DNA from: Rathayibacter tritici
Lineage (GTDB): Bacteria > Actinomycetota > Actinomycetes > Actinomycetales > Microbacteriaceae
DNA length: 64,000 nucleotides
Assembly (NCBI RefSeq): GCF_002932875.1
Contig: NZ_PSWS01000023.1
Span: 1-64,000 of the forward strand
Direction of reading: 5' to 3'
In this document: positions 9,448 through 17,062 of the stretch, piece after piece
How the letters are laid out: every line of letters begins with the position of its first letter
Numbering within the stretch: the stretch's first letter is position 1
The notes under the pieces: model-generated
Told to the model about the DNA's origin: nothing
The model's input: only the letters and a program-made list of their open reading frames with translations
The model's database searches: none
Translations under genes and position numbers: made by a program

Positions 9448-10437
9448 CTATGCCCGGCGCGCGCCCGCGAGCGGAGGCTGGAGGCGCACGACCTCGCCGA
9501 CGGTGGAGTCGTCCACCGGCCGTCCGATCCTGCCGCGGATGTCACTGGGCGTGAGCCCTTCGCGCCGCCTGAGCGCCCGGCGGAGGTGGTCCGCCGAGGA
9601 GAAGCCGGAGGCGGCCGCGATCGCCTCGAGCGGGACCTCCCGCGGGCGGCGGCGCAGCAGCTCGACGGCGCTCGCGACCCGGGAACGCTCGATCTCACTC
9701 GCGACCGTCGTCCCGGCGTCCTCGAAGAGCCGCTGCAGGGAGCGAGTGGACACGTTCACCGCGTCCGCGACCGCCTCCGGAGTGCAGCGCGGGGTGCGGT
9801 GCGTGCGGTCGATGACCGTGCGGGCGCGCCCGAGGGTCGCGGCTCGCACACTGGTGGCGCCCGGCTGCGCGCTCACCGCCGCGAGGAAAGCGCTGGTGAG
9901 GAGCTGCTTGACCACGTGCGCGAAGCCGGTGACCTCGCCCTCTCCGGGCAGGCCCGTCCCGGACTCCGCCGCGAGTGCGAAGGCGGTCGTGAAGGCATAG
10001 GCGGCACGGGTGGAGCGGGCGTCGGGATCGAGCGCGTAGACCAGGGCCGACGTATCGAAGCCGTAGCGGCGCATTTCGTCGGCGCGGAGGGAGAGTTGGA
10101 GGATCGTCGCCGGAGTCGTCGACTCGGTCGTGAACGTTGTCGTCCCCGCCTGGTACGAGATGGAGCCGGGACGGAGCAGCACCGTGCGGTCCGGCGCGAC
10201 CATGCGCACGAAGCCGTCGATCAGGAAGGTGAAGGTGAGAAAAGCGGTGTCGTCCGACGACCAGGTTCCCCGAAGAACGCGTAACGGCGAGACGGTCATC
10301 AGCACGACGCTCAGATCACCAGTGCCGAATCCCGAGCCGGTAATGCTCGGAACTGTTCCCGGCTTCACAACGATGCGAGGACCGAGATTCTCGAGCTCGC
10401 GAATTCCCGAGAAAGCCCAAGAGATCGATTCGACCAT
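9448..10437 (-). CDS. AraC-family transcriptional regulator
   Basis: 329 residues. The C-terminal third is an AraC/XylS DNA-binding domain with two helix-turn-helix units; signatures include VNVSTRSLQRLFEDAGTTV and GFSSADHLRRALRRREGLTP. The N-terminal half resembles an AraC-binding sensor (cupin-like) domain, with no ligand predictable from sequence. It is convergent with pknB and stands alone, so no target is implied by context. The start at 10437 is the only ATG giving the full sensor domain. Confidence 0.88.
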   Translation of the reverse strand: MVESISWAFSGIRELENLGPRIVVKPGTVPSITGSGFGTGDLSVVLMTVSPLRVLRGTWSSDDTAFLTFTFLIDGFVRMVAPDRTVLLRPGSISYQAGTTTFTTESTTPATILQLSLRADEMRRYGFDTSALVYALDPDARSTRAAYAFTTAFALAAESGTGLPGEGEVTGFAHVVKQLLTSAFLAAVSAQPGATSVRAATLGRARTVIDRTHRTPRCTPEAVADAVNVSTRSLQRLFEDAGTTVASEIERSRVASAVELLRRRPREVPLEAIAAASGFSSADHLRRALRRREGLTPSDIRGRIGRPVDDSTVGEVVRLQPPLAGARRA

Positions 10438-10756
10438 GTGGTCCCCCGGACTTCTCTTCTTCGGCGCCGACCCCCTGCCGACGCCCTCTGATTATGCAGG
10501 GAAGAAGCGCCGCATCCTCCGCCGCGAGTCCGTCAGATCGCGTCACCTTACCGAGGGGGGCCACAGGGGGGTGGACATGACCGACCGCTGGCATGGCCCC
10601 GACTTGCTCGGAGGCACCCCGCGATCCACCCGTCGGGCGGCGGTTCACGCGGTGAAAACGCGGTCATACCCGCGGCCCCGTTCGGGGGTCGAAGGCGCCG
10701 CCTCCCTCCCCTCCGACCCGCGAAGAGATCGACGCGTTAACGCGCCATATTCCGCC
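10438..10756. other. Intergenic with 11-bp tandem repeat at the pabA stop
   Basis: No gene seen in 319 bases. A direct repeat TTAACGCGCCA occurs at 10737-10747 and 10757-10767, the second copy covering the pabA stop codon (TAA read on the minus strand). The left part should hold the promoter for the AraC gene. Confidence 0.5.
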
Positions 10757-11404
10757 TTAACGCGCCACTGCCGGGAGTGTTGACCGGAACTCGGGAAAAG
10801 CGGACGTGCCGACCTCGCGCAGCCAGTTCTTCACTAGGCGTCGTCCGCCCTCGGTGAGAACCGACTCCGGATGGAACTGCACCCCGACGAGCGGAGCCGT
10901 CCGGTGCCGGAGCGCCATGACCACTCCCTCCGGTGTCCGAGCCGTCACCCGCAGCTCCCCCGGCAGGCTGTCGTCGTCGACCGCGAGCGAGTGGTACCGC
11001 ATCGCGGCGAAGCCGGATGGCAGGCCGTCGAAGAGCGGGTCGCCGTCGTGCAGGACGTCCGAGGTCCGGCCGTGGACCAGCTCCGGCGCCGCCACGACCC
11101 GCGCGCCGAGAGCATGCGCGAGCACCTGGTGGCCGAGGCAGACACCGAGCAGGGGCCGCCACGACTCGGTCGAGCGGTGCACAAGCGCCGCCGACGCAGG
11201 GACGTCCTCGGGGCGGCCCGGGCCCGGCGAGACCACAACCCCGTCCGCCTGCTCCGCGCGTGCGAGCAGCGCCTCAGTGCCGAGTTCGTCGCCCTCGACC
11301 ACGTCGACCTGTGCCCCGAGCTCGCGGAGGTAGGCGACCAGCGTGAAGACGAAGCTGTCGTGGTGGTCCACGACGAGGATCCGCGGGGCCGCGCCGACGC
11401 TCAC
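10757..11404 (-). CDS. pabA: Anthranilate/aminodeoxychorismate synthase glutamine amidotransferase (component II)
   Basis: 215 residues from the GTG at 11404 (overlapping the upstream stop as GTGA). Class I glutamine amidotransferase fold with VVDHHDSFVFTL at the N-terminus, SPGPGRPED, the nucleophile motif LGVCLGHQ (catalytic Cys) and the His/Glu pair in GVQFHPES. It hydrolyses glutamine and passes ammonia to a chorismate-using partner (TrpE or PabB) that is not in this window. In Actinobacteria this copy next to crgA/pknB is usually annotated trpG or pabA; the sequence does not decide between folate and tryptophan pathways. Confidence 0.9.
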   Translation of the reverse strand: MSVGAAPRILVVDHHDSFVFTLVAYLRELGAQVDVVEGDELGTEALLARAEQADGVVVSPGPGRPEDVPASAALVHRSTESWRPLLGVCLGHQVLAHALGARVVAAPELVHGRTSDVLHDGDPLFDGLPSGFAAMRYHSLAVDDDSLPGELRVTARTPEGVVMALRHRTAPLVGVQFHPESVLTEGGRRLVKNWLREVGTSAFPEFRSTLPAVAR

Positions 11405-11559
11405 GATCCGACGGTCACGTTCCGGTCGAGCACCAGCGACTGCACCCACGGGAACACCCACTCATCGAGCGCGGCCAGCACCGCCGTGACGAGGACGAGA
11501 ACGATCAGGAGCCGGACCCACCAGGGCCCGGGCAGGAGACGCCACAGCGCTGCGTACAC
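11401..11559 (-). CDS. Small membrane protein between sortase and pabA
   Basis: A 52-residue ORF starting GTG at 11559, preceded by AGGAGG inside the end of the sortase gene (about six bases spacing) and ending with a TGA that overlaps the pabA GTG. The protein has one clear transmembrane segment (about residues 15-32, WVRLLIVLVLVTAVLAAL) and then DEWVFPWVQSLV. The strong ribosome-binding site and coupling on both sides argue that it is real. Function unknown; small proteins of this look sit at the same place in related Actinobacteria to my recollection. Confidence 0.75.
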   Translation of the reverse strand: MYAALWRLLPGPWWVRLLIVLVLVTAVLAALDEWVFPWVQSLVLDRNVTVGS

Positions 11560-11561
11560 GA

Positions 11562-12341
11562 TCAGCCCTCCTGCGCCAGCGAGCCGGCGATCTCGGCGGG
11601 GGCGCCCGCGGAGCGCGGCTGGAACGAATCGAACACGCCGTACGCGATGATGCGCTCGGCCGTCGAGTAGAGCGGATTACAGCTCGTCAGCGTGATCAGG
11701 CGGTCGGTCGGGGCCGCGTCCGGGGTCCACGGGACGGGGTCGATCACCTGGACGTCGGAGGGCTGGACGTACTCGAGGTTGCGGAAGCGGTAGGTGTACC
11801 AGCCGTCCGCCGTCTCGATGTAGATCGGGTCGCCGAGCTGGAGCTCGTCGATCAGGTGCATGCCGCCGCCGTAGGCGCTGCGGTGAGCGGCGAGCGCGAA
11901 GTTGCCGGCCTGGCCGGGCATCTGCGTCCCGGGGTAGTGGCCGATGCTGCCCTCGTCGAGCACGTTCTCGGCGTCGATACCCTCGGCGATCGTGCGCACC
12001 CAGCCCTCGCCATAGCGCGGGATGTAGAGGTTGCCGAAGGAGGTGTCGAGGGCGGCGGCCGTCGCGACGACCGGCTCCGCGGAGGCGGCCTCGGTCGCCT
12101 GCGGTGCAGGAGCGGAGTCGCCCCAGCTCTCACGGAGCTCCGCCGCCTGAGTCGTCTGCTGACCGGCGATCACCGCGTCGTTCCACCACAGCTGCCAGGC
12201 AAGGAAGAGCAGGACCAGGACGCCGGCGGTCATCAGGAGCTCGCCGACGACTCCGAAGAACGAGAGGCGTCGGCCCGGGCGGGCCCGTCGTCGCTTCCCT
12301 CGCGGCCGCAGAGCCGTCGCGTCGGGGTTCTGGGCGGTCAT
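11562..12341 (-). CDS. Class E sortase
   Basis: 259 residues: basic cytoplasmic N-terminus, a transmembrane helix (about residues 28-50), an Ala/Pro-rich linker, then the sortase catalytic domain. Catalytic residues are visible as His in ALAAHRSAYGG, Cys in ITLTSCNPLYS and Arg in TAERIIAYG. Class E sortases attach surface proteins with an LAxTG-type signal to peptidoglycan. It starts at 12341 and is followed by a coupled tiny membrane protein and pabA. No sorting substrate is evident in this window. Confidence 0.9.
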   Translation of the reverse strand: MTAQNPDATALRPRGKRRRARPGRRLSFFGVVGELLMTAGVLVLLFLAWQLWWNDAVIAGQQTTQAAELRESWGDSAPAPQATEAASAEPVVATAAALDTSFGNLYIPRYGEGWVRTIAEGIDAENVLDEGSIGHYPGTQMPGQAGNFALAAHRSAYGGGMHLIDELQLGDPIYIETADGWYTYRFRNLEYVQPSDVQVIDPVPWTPDAAPTDRLITLTSCNPLYSTAERIIAYGVFDSFQPRSAGAPAEIAGSLAQEG

Positions 12342-12525
12342 GCGACGAGTCTAGGCGCGAGCCGCGGCGGGCTGCGGCGCTCCCTCGCGAGCTGGGGAGA
12401 ACCTCTCGAACCGCCGCTTGGGGAGGGAAGGATCACGCCTCGAAGCGGCCGACCGACCACGCCGCGAGTCGGCACAGCGCCACGGCGCTCCCGGCCGGGA
12501 GCCTCCGCCCGGTACAGTGGTCGGC

Positions 12526-12768
12526 ATGGCACGAGCGACGAAGAGCCCGAAGGCCGAGCGCGACGAGACTCGGACCGGCGAGAACGCACCGAATCCGGTC
12601 TGGTTCAAGCCGGTGATGTTCGGGTTCATGCTGATCGGACTCGCCTGGATCATCGTCTTCTACGTGAGCCAGGGCACTCTGCCGGTCCCTGATCTCGGCA
12701 ACCTCAACATCCTGATCGGCTTCGGCATCGCGTTCATCGGCTTCCTGATGACCACGCGCTGGCGCTAG
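12526..12768 (+). CDS. crgA: Cell division protein CrgA
   Basis: 80 residues with a charged N-terminus (ARATKSPKAERDETR) and two transmembrane helices (about residues 30-47 and 59-76) ending in MTTRWR, the CrgA/DUF3169-type signature end. CrgA is a divisome inhibitor/scaffold that bridges FtsZ, FtsI and related partners in Actinobacteria. The ATG at 12526 is used rather than the upstream in-frame ATG because the conserved family N-terminus begins here. Divergent from the sortase gene, as usual for the dnaA-proximal pknB region. Confidence 0.9.
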   Translation: MARATKSPKAERDETRTGENAPNPVWFKPVMFGFMLIGLAWIIVFYVSQGTLPVPDLGNLNILIGFGIAFIGFLMTTRWR

Positions 12769-12778
12769 CCCCCGAGCA

Positions 12779-13585
12779 GTGAACGACGCCCCGTCCGGTC
12801 CGCCGACGGGGCGTTCGTCGTCCGTGGAGCGGCTGCGCGCTGTCGGCTGCGTCTTCGCCGAAGAGGAGGCCGGCCTGCTCGAGGAGGCCGCCGATTCCTC
12901 CGCCGCCCTCGAACTGCTGCTGCGTCGCCGCGAGACGGGTGAGCCCCTCGAGCAGATCCTCGGCTGGGTCGCCTTCCGCGGTCTGCGCATCCCCGTCGAA
13001 CCGGGCGTCTTCGTACCCCGGGTGCGGACCGAATGGCTGGTCGACTGCGCCCTCGAACTCCTCCCGGCCGGTGCCGTCGTCCTCGACCTCTGCTGCGGCT
13101 CCGGCGCTCTCGCGCGTTCGATCGCCGAGGAGCGCCCCGACGTGCGCCTGCTCGCCGCGGACCTCTCTCCCGCCGCGGTCGCGTGCGCCCGCCGCACACT
13201 CGCAGGACGCGCTGCCGTCCTCGAGGGCGACCTCTTCGATGCTCTTCCCCCGCCAGAGCGCGGACGGATCGACGTGGTGGTCGTGAACGCCCCCTACGTC
13301 CCCACCGCCGCGATCGCCCTGATGCCGCCCGAGGCTCGCGTGCACGAGCCGCGGCTCACTCTCGACGGCGGGCAGGACGGGCTCGCGCTGCACCGGCGCA
13401 TCGCGCAGGAGGCGGGTCCCTGGCTCACACCCCACGGCGTCGTCGTGATCGAAGTGGGAGCAGACCAGGCCGCCGCGAGCGCATCCGCGTTCCGAGCGGG
13501 GGGCTTCGCCACGTCCCTGCGCCGCGATGGGGACCGGGATGCGACAGCACTCGTTGCCGTCCGGAGCCGAACTACACCGCTGTAA
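12779..13585 (+). CDS. PrmC/HemK-like protein N5-glutamine methyltransferase
   Basis: 268 residues starting GTG at 12779, ten bases after crgA. The SAM-binding motif I (VVLDLCCGSGALARSIA) and an N-x-P-Y-type motif in the form NAPYVP are visible, preceded by the PrmC-like LEQILGWVAFRGL (family LEYVLG...F.G). PrmC methylates the Gln of the GGQ motif of release factors. Canonical PrmC has NPPY; here the second residue is Ala, as in the subgroup annotated 'putative protein N(5)-glutamine methyltransferase' in Actinobacteria, so the substrate is uncertain. Confidence 0.8.
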   Translation: MNDAPSGPPTGRSSSVERLRAVGCVFAEEEAGLLEEAADSSAALELLLRRRETGEPLEQILGWVAFRGLRIPVEPGVFVPRVRTEWLVDCALELLPAGAVVLDLCCGSGALARSIAEERPDVRLLAADLSPAAVACARRTLAGRAAVLEGDLFDALPPPERGRIDVVVVNAPYVPTAAIALMPPEARVHEPRLTLDGGQDGLALHRRIAQEAGPWLTPHGVVVIEVGADQAAASASAFRAGGFATSLRRDGDRDATALVAVRSRTTPL

Positions 13586-13907
13586 TTATCCCCAGCTGTG
13601 GAATCTCCTGTGGAGAACTGCGCAGACTGCCGCCGACGGGCGTCCTCAAGGGGTGGACGGCAGGGATCCGCACCAGTGCGGTGGCGATCACGCACATCTC
13701 TGCTCCTGCCAGGTCCTCCCGGGGAGGACACTCGAGGCGTTGTCCCCAGTGTTAACAACTCTGTGGATAACTTCCTCCCCAGCTGTTGAGAGCGGTGGAG
13801 ACAGGACAGGGAGGAGCGGCGGCGAGAACCACTCAGCGCGGAACGACAGGGCGGGCCCGAACGCGCCGAAGGCACCCCCGAGCCCGCCACCGCGGGTCGC
13901 GACCGAC
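13586..13907. promoter_or_regulatory. Intergenic with DnaA-box-like sequences
   Basis: No gene in 322 bases. It contains one perfect DnaA box (TGTGGATAA, 13762-13770, minus orientation of TTATCCACA) and two one-mismatch boxes (TTATCCCCA at 13586-13594, TTGTCCCCA at 13740-13748), beside a GTTAAC site and several CTGTGGA motifs. It lies between convergent genes, so a promoter role is unlikely; a DnaA titration or origin-accessory site is possible. Confidence 0.5.
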
Positions 13908-14786
13908 TCAGCCCAGAACGTACGCCCCTGCGGTGATCGCGATGAGTCCGACCCCGATCAGCCCGACGAGCAGATTCTGCGTGCTCCGCTGCGTGCGCTG
14001 CCGCGTCCGCGTGAACACGAGCCCGATCAGGGCACCCGCGACCAACCCGCCGACGTGTGCCTGCCAGGCCACGTTCATTCCCGGCAGGAAGCCGATGACG
14101 AGATTGAGCCCGACCAGGACCAGCAGCTGCTGGGCTTGACCGCCCAGATGCCGCAGGATCACCAGATATGCGCCCATCAGCCCGAAGATCGCGCCGGATG
14201 CGCCGATCACCGGAGTCAACGGGTCTGCGAGGAGGAGCACACCGACCGAGCCGGCGAATCCGCTGAGGAGGAAGAGGGTCAGGTAGCGCCCGCGGCCCAG
14301 CATCCGCTCGAGCACCATGCCGAACACCCACAGCGTGTACATGTTCAGCACCAGGTGGAACGGGATGACGAAGAAGAGCGATGTGCTGTGCAGGAACACC
14401 GAGGTGAGCATCCGCCACGGCTCGAAGCCGGCCCCGAAGTCGGACAGCGTGTAGGCGGGGGCATACAGCAGGGCATTGATCGCGGGTTCGCCGACGACGG
14501 GGAGGATCTCGACGATCCACAGCACGACGCAGAGCGCGATGATCGCGTAGGTCACCGTCGGCTGGTCGGCCCGGGTCATCGCCCGCACGCGCGAGACGAG
14601 CGGACTGCGGGTGCGCGGGGCGGTGGCGCGCTGCTGCGCCATGTCGTCCGGGCAGATCACGCCGACGGGAGCGGGGGTCTGGCATTCACCGCAGATCGTG
14701 CGTCCGCAACGCTGGCAGCGCACGAAGCTCTGCCGATCGGGGTGGCGATAGCAGGAGTAGCTGCTGCTCGGCGGGACCTGGGTCAC
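13908..14786 (-). CDS. Rhomboid-family intramembrane serine protease with N-terminal zinc-binding domain
   Basis: 292 residues. The N-terminus (residues 12-50) has paired cysteines and histidine (CYRHPDRQSFVRC, CGRTICGEC) typical of the B-box-like zinc region of actinobacterial rhomboids. About six to seven transmembrane segments follow. The catalytic Ser lies in GASGAIFG and the His in AWQAHVGGLVAG; HLVLNMY carries the accessory HxxxN motif. It cleaves membrane-protein substrates inside the bilayer; substrates unknown. Confidence 0.92.
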   Translation of the reverse strand: MTQVPPSSSYSCYRHPDRQSFVRCQRCGRTICGECQTPAPVGVICPDDMAQQRATAPRTRSPLVSRVRAMTRADQPTVTYAIIALCVVLWIVEILPVVGEPAINALLYAPAYTLSDFGAGFEPWRMLTSVFLHSTSLFFVIPFHLVLNMYTLWVFGMVLERMLGRGRYLTLFLLSGFAGSVGVLLLADPLTPVIGASGAIFGLMGAYLVILRHLGGQAQQLLVLVGLNLVIGFLPGMNVAWQAHVGGLVAGALIGLVFTRTRQRTQRSTQNLLVGLIGVGLIAITAGAYVLG

Positions 14787-14859
14787 GGACGTGCCTCCGG
14801 GGAGAGAAAGGGCCGGGCCCTGACGGACCCGGCCCTCGAATGAGTGTGGGACGAGGCGA

Positions 14860-15399
14860 TCAGACCTCGGTGATCTCGACGGTCTCGATCACGACGTCGT
14901 CGAGCGGCTTGTCACGGCCGTCCGTGGGGACCGCCGAGAGCGCCTGAACGAGCTTCTTCGACTCCTCGTCGACGACGGCACCGAAGATGGTGTGCTTGCC
15001 CTGCAGCCACGTAGTCGGCGCTACGGTGATGAAGAACTGCGAGCCGTTCGTGCCACGGCCCGCCTGCTTGCCGGCGTTCGCCATCGCGAGGATGTAGGGC
15101 TGGGTGAAGTCGAGCTCGGGGTTGATCTCGTCGTCGAACTGGTAGCCCGGGCCGCCGATGCCCTGACCGAGCGGGTCACCACCCTGGAGCATGAAGTCGG
15201 GGATGATGCGGTGGAAGACCGTGCCGTTGTAGAGCGGCTCCTTTGTCTTCGCGCCTGTGGCGGGGTGGGTCCACTCGATGTCACCGGTCGCAAGACCGAC
15301 GAAGTTGCGGACCGTCTGGGGAGCGTGGTTCCCATAGAGGTTGACGACGATGTCGCCCTTGTTGGTGTGGAACGTCGCGACTGCGGTGTGCAAAGGCAT
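14860..15399 (-). CDS. ppiA: Peptidyl-prolyl cis-trans isomerase, cyclophilin type
   Basis: 179 residues from the ATG at 15399 (MPLHTAVATFHTNKG). Cyclophilin signatures are complete: VFHRIIPDFMLQGGDP, GTNGSQFFITVAPTTWL and HTIFGAVV. No signal peptide, so it is cytoplasmic. It catalyses prolyl isomerisation in protein folding. This is the usual PpiA between the rhomboid gene and crgA region of Actinobacteria. A longer in-frame start at 15438 exists but its extension lacks conservation with the family. Confidence 0.95.
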   Translation of the reverse strand: MPLHTAVATFHTNKGDIVVNLYGNHAPQTVRNFVGLATGDIEWTHPATGAKTKEPLYNGTVFHRIIPDFMLQGGDPLGQGIGGPGYQFDDEINPELDFTQPYILAMANAGKQAGRGTNGSQFFITVAPTTWLQGKHTIFGAVVDEESKKLVQALSAVPTDGRDKPLDDVVIETVEITEV

Positions 15400-15533
15400 G
15401 CTCGGATTCTCGCACAGCGCGTCTGTAGGCCCCTGCAACGCAGGGTGTCAATGCGCTGGGTGCGCGGTGCGGACGCGGATCGATGAGTGGCAGTATTGAC
15501 GCGTTCGCTGCTCGTAGCCGATGGAGGACCAAC

Positions 15534-16094
15534 ATGGGTCTGTCACGTAAGCACAAGAAGGACCTCAAGCGTCTTCGCAAGAACGCTGAGGCGGTGTGGA
15601 GCGAGCAGCAGGAAGTGCTGTCGCACGCGGCCTCCGTTCTCGAGAAGAGCCGCCGTCAGGCGGCTCAGTACGCGAAGAAGGAGGTCGTGCCCCTGGTCAA
15701 GGGCACGTACAACTCCCGCGTCAAGCCTGTCTACGACAACGGCCTCTCCGCCGTCGAGGGTACGTACTCCTCGGCCCGCGATGCTTACAAGCACAAGGTC
15801 CTCCCCACGTTCGCTGCTGTCGGGGGCACTGCCGCGGCCGCATTCGAGGCCGCGAAGGACTCGAAGAACCGCGCGAAGCTCGGCGAGATCTCGAAGGCGC
15901 GCTGGCAGGAGCTCACCACTCCTCCGAAGAAGAAGAACAGGGTTGGCACTGTCTTCGCGATCGGTGCCGCTCTCGTCGCCGTCGGCGGTATCGGCTACGC
16001 CGTCTGGCAGACCTTCCGCGCCGACGACGAGCTGTGGGTCGCCGACGACGAGCCGCAGAGCGCCGCGCAGAACGCGGCATCGACCGCTTCCTGA
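15534..16094 (+). CDS. Membrane protein with charged, coiled N-terminal region (unknown function)
   Basis: 186 residues starting ATG at 15534 with a strong GGAGG seven bases upstream. The N-terminal two thirds are rich in Lys/Arg and helical (MGLSRKHKKDLKRLRKNAE), resembling YtxH-like or amphipathic stress proteins. One transmembrane helix lies near residues 139-160 (GTVFAIGAALVAVGGIGYAV), and a short acidic tail ends AASTAS. I do not recognise a specific function. Its last 13 codons and terminator arm are duplicated at 22893-22957, marking the left edge of the accessory island. Confidence 0.8.
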   Translation: MGLSRKHKKDLKRLRKNAEAVWSEQQEVLSHAASVLEKSRRQAAQYAKKEVVPLVKGTYNSRVKPVYDNGLSAVEGTYSSARDAYKHKVLPTFAAVGGTAAAAFEAAKDSKNRAKLGEISKARWQELTTPPKKKNRVGTVFAIGAALVAVGGIGYAVWQTFRADDELWVADDEPQSAAQNAASTAS

Positions 16095-16121
16095 CGCTTC
16101 CGTTGGACGAGCCGGGCCCCC
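16057..16121 (+). repeat. 65-bp direct repeat, left copy
   Basis: Identical to 22893-22957 over 65 bases by direct reading. It covers the last codons and stop of the preceding gene plus the first arm of its terminator hairpin. The two copies bracket the linaridin cluster with its regulator and transporter, about 6.8 kb apart. Confidence 0.9.
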
Positions 16122-16136
16122 AGCGGGGCCCGGCTC
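16109..16136 (+). terminator. Hairpin terminator after the 15.5-kb membrane protein gene
   Basis: Perfect 12-bp arms (GAGCCGGGCCCC at 16109-16120, complement at 16125-16136) with a CAGC loop, starting 14 bases after the stop codon. No strong T-run follows, as is common in high-G+C Actinobacteria. Confidence 0.75.
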
Positions 16137-16145
16137 TTCCGCATG

Positions 16146-16314
16146 CCCGTGGAGACGGGCCACCGCTGCGCCTGTCCCTCAACCGGCGCCCTGCGCGCCA
16201 TTCACGTGCTGTTCCACGCCGCACGGTCGGGGCCAGCTCGCCCACGAGATCAACGGACCCACGGACGAAGCCCGGCGCCTCCGCTCGATGCTCAAGCAGG
16301 CGTCCGAGCAGTAG
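16146..16314 (+). pseudogene. Decayed 3' fragment of a Nudix hydrolase gene
   Basis: Translated pieces align with the intact Nudix protein encoded at 23002-23430. The first piece (from 16146) reads VETGHR then, after an internal deletion, GALRAIHVLFHAARSG, matching EETGYR and GPLHAIRIVYRARVVAG. After a frameshift near 16229 the text continues GQLAHEINGPTDEA, matching GELTHEVDGSTDAA, and ends at a TAG at 16312. There is no start codon and no Nudix box, so this is a remnant. It is diverged from, not identical to, the intact gene, so the duplication is older or comes from another strain. Confidence 0.6.
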
Positions 16315-16349
16315 GCGCGGAATCTCACACGCACCAAGATTCTCCGCCT

Positions 16350-16370
16350 GTGTCAAGGTAGTCTTGACAC
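16350..16370 (+). promoter_or_regulatory. Palindromic operator abutting the HTH regulator start
   Basis: Arms GTGTCAAG (16350-16357) and CTTGACAC (16363-16370) with a five-base spacer form a perfect 8-bp inverted repeat that ends directly at the ATG of the regulator gene. This leaves no room for a ribosome-binding site between it and the start, so either the mRNA is leaderless or the arm doubles as a -35-like element. An autoregulatory binding site is the natural reading. Confidence 0.65.
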
Positions 16371-16994
16371 ATGTCCAAGACGGTTGCTCAGCAGGCGCGT
16401 CAGCTCTACCGAAGCGTCGGAGAGGTACTCGCTTCACCGGTGCTCCAGGAGACCGAGCGGCCGCTCGACACCGTCGCGGCCGCGCAGGAGATCAGTGAGC
16501 AGGCTGGCGGACTCTTGACCGCCGCCGTCGACGCCGCGCGTCGTGATGGCCTCACGTGGCAGCAGATTGGGGAAGTGCTCGGCGTCAGCAGGCAGGCGGC
16601 CTTTCAACGCTTCAGCCACTCCATCCCCGCCACGTCGAATGTCCCGAGCGAGACGCGCGCCTCGGAAGCACGGGTCGAACCAGCCGTCATCGAGCGCGCA
16701 ACGACGGCCATCGATCACCTCGTTCGTGGAGAGTGGCAAGCCGTCGTAGAGGAATTTGATGACGCTCTGCGCGAGAGCGTCACTGCGGACGGATTAGCGG
16801 CGGCGTGGTCGAAGATCATCTCCGCAGCGGGGACGTTCGATCGGAGAGCGGGGACCGAGGCGGTCCGGGCTTCACGGCTGATCATCACGAATACACGACT
16901 CGTCTTCGAGCACGACGACTGCACCGCACGCGTTGTTTTTCGTGACGACGGCCGTATCACGGGGCTGTTCATCCTCGCCGGATCGCCGTCATGA
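16371..16994 (+). CDS. HTH regulator with C-terminal DUF3887-like domain
   Basis: 207 residues. A helix-turn-helix lies around residues 58-80 (LTWQQIGEVLGVSRQAAFQRF), of the sigma/ParB-like type common in actinobacterial regulators. The C-terminal half (about 103-205) resembles DUF3887, an NTF2-like fold seen in secreted or regulatory proteins. The gene begins exactly at the end of a perfect palindrome and has no visible Shine-Dalgarno sequence. It is followed, almost overlapping, by an ABC transporter pair, so it probably controls the transporter and perhaps the linaridin genes. Confidence 0.75.
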   Translation: MSKTVAQQARQLYRSVGEVLASPVLQETERPLDTVAAAQEISEQAGGLLTAAVDAARRDGLTWQQIGEVLGVSRQAAFQRFSHSIPATSNVPSETRASEARVEPAVIERATTAIDHLVRGEWQAVVEEFDDALRESVTADGLAAAWSKIISAAGTFDRRAGTEAVRASRLIITNTRLVFEHDDCTARVVFRDDGRITGLFILAGSPS

Positions 16995-17062
16995 GCGGCT
17001 CATCGGAACGACTGACGCGCACGACGCCTGGCCGCGGTATGGCTGGCAGTGAGGGGGAATTC

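Noticed and set aside
10647-10665. TTCACGCGGTGAAA, parS-like palindrome
   Set aside because: It lacks the GTTTCACGTGAAAC core (extra bases in the centre), so it is not counted as parS.
13598-13789. 63-codon ORF over the DnaA-box spacer
   Set aside because: Poor ribosome-binding site, no similarity and composition of a spacer with repeated box motifs.
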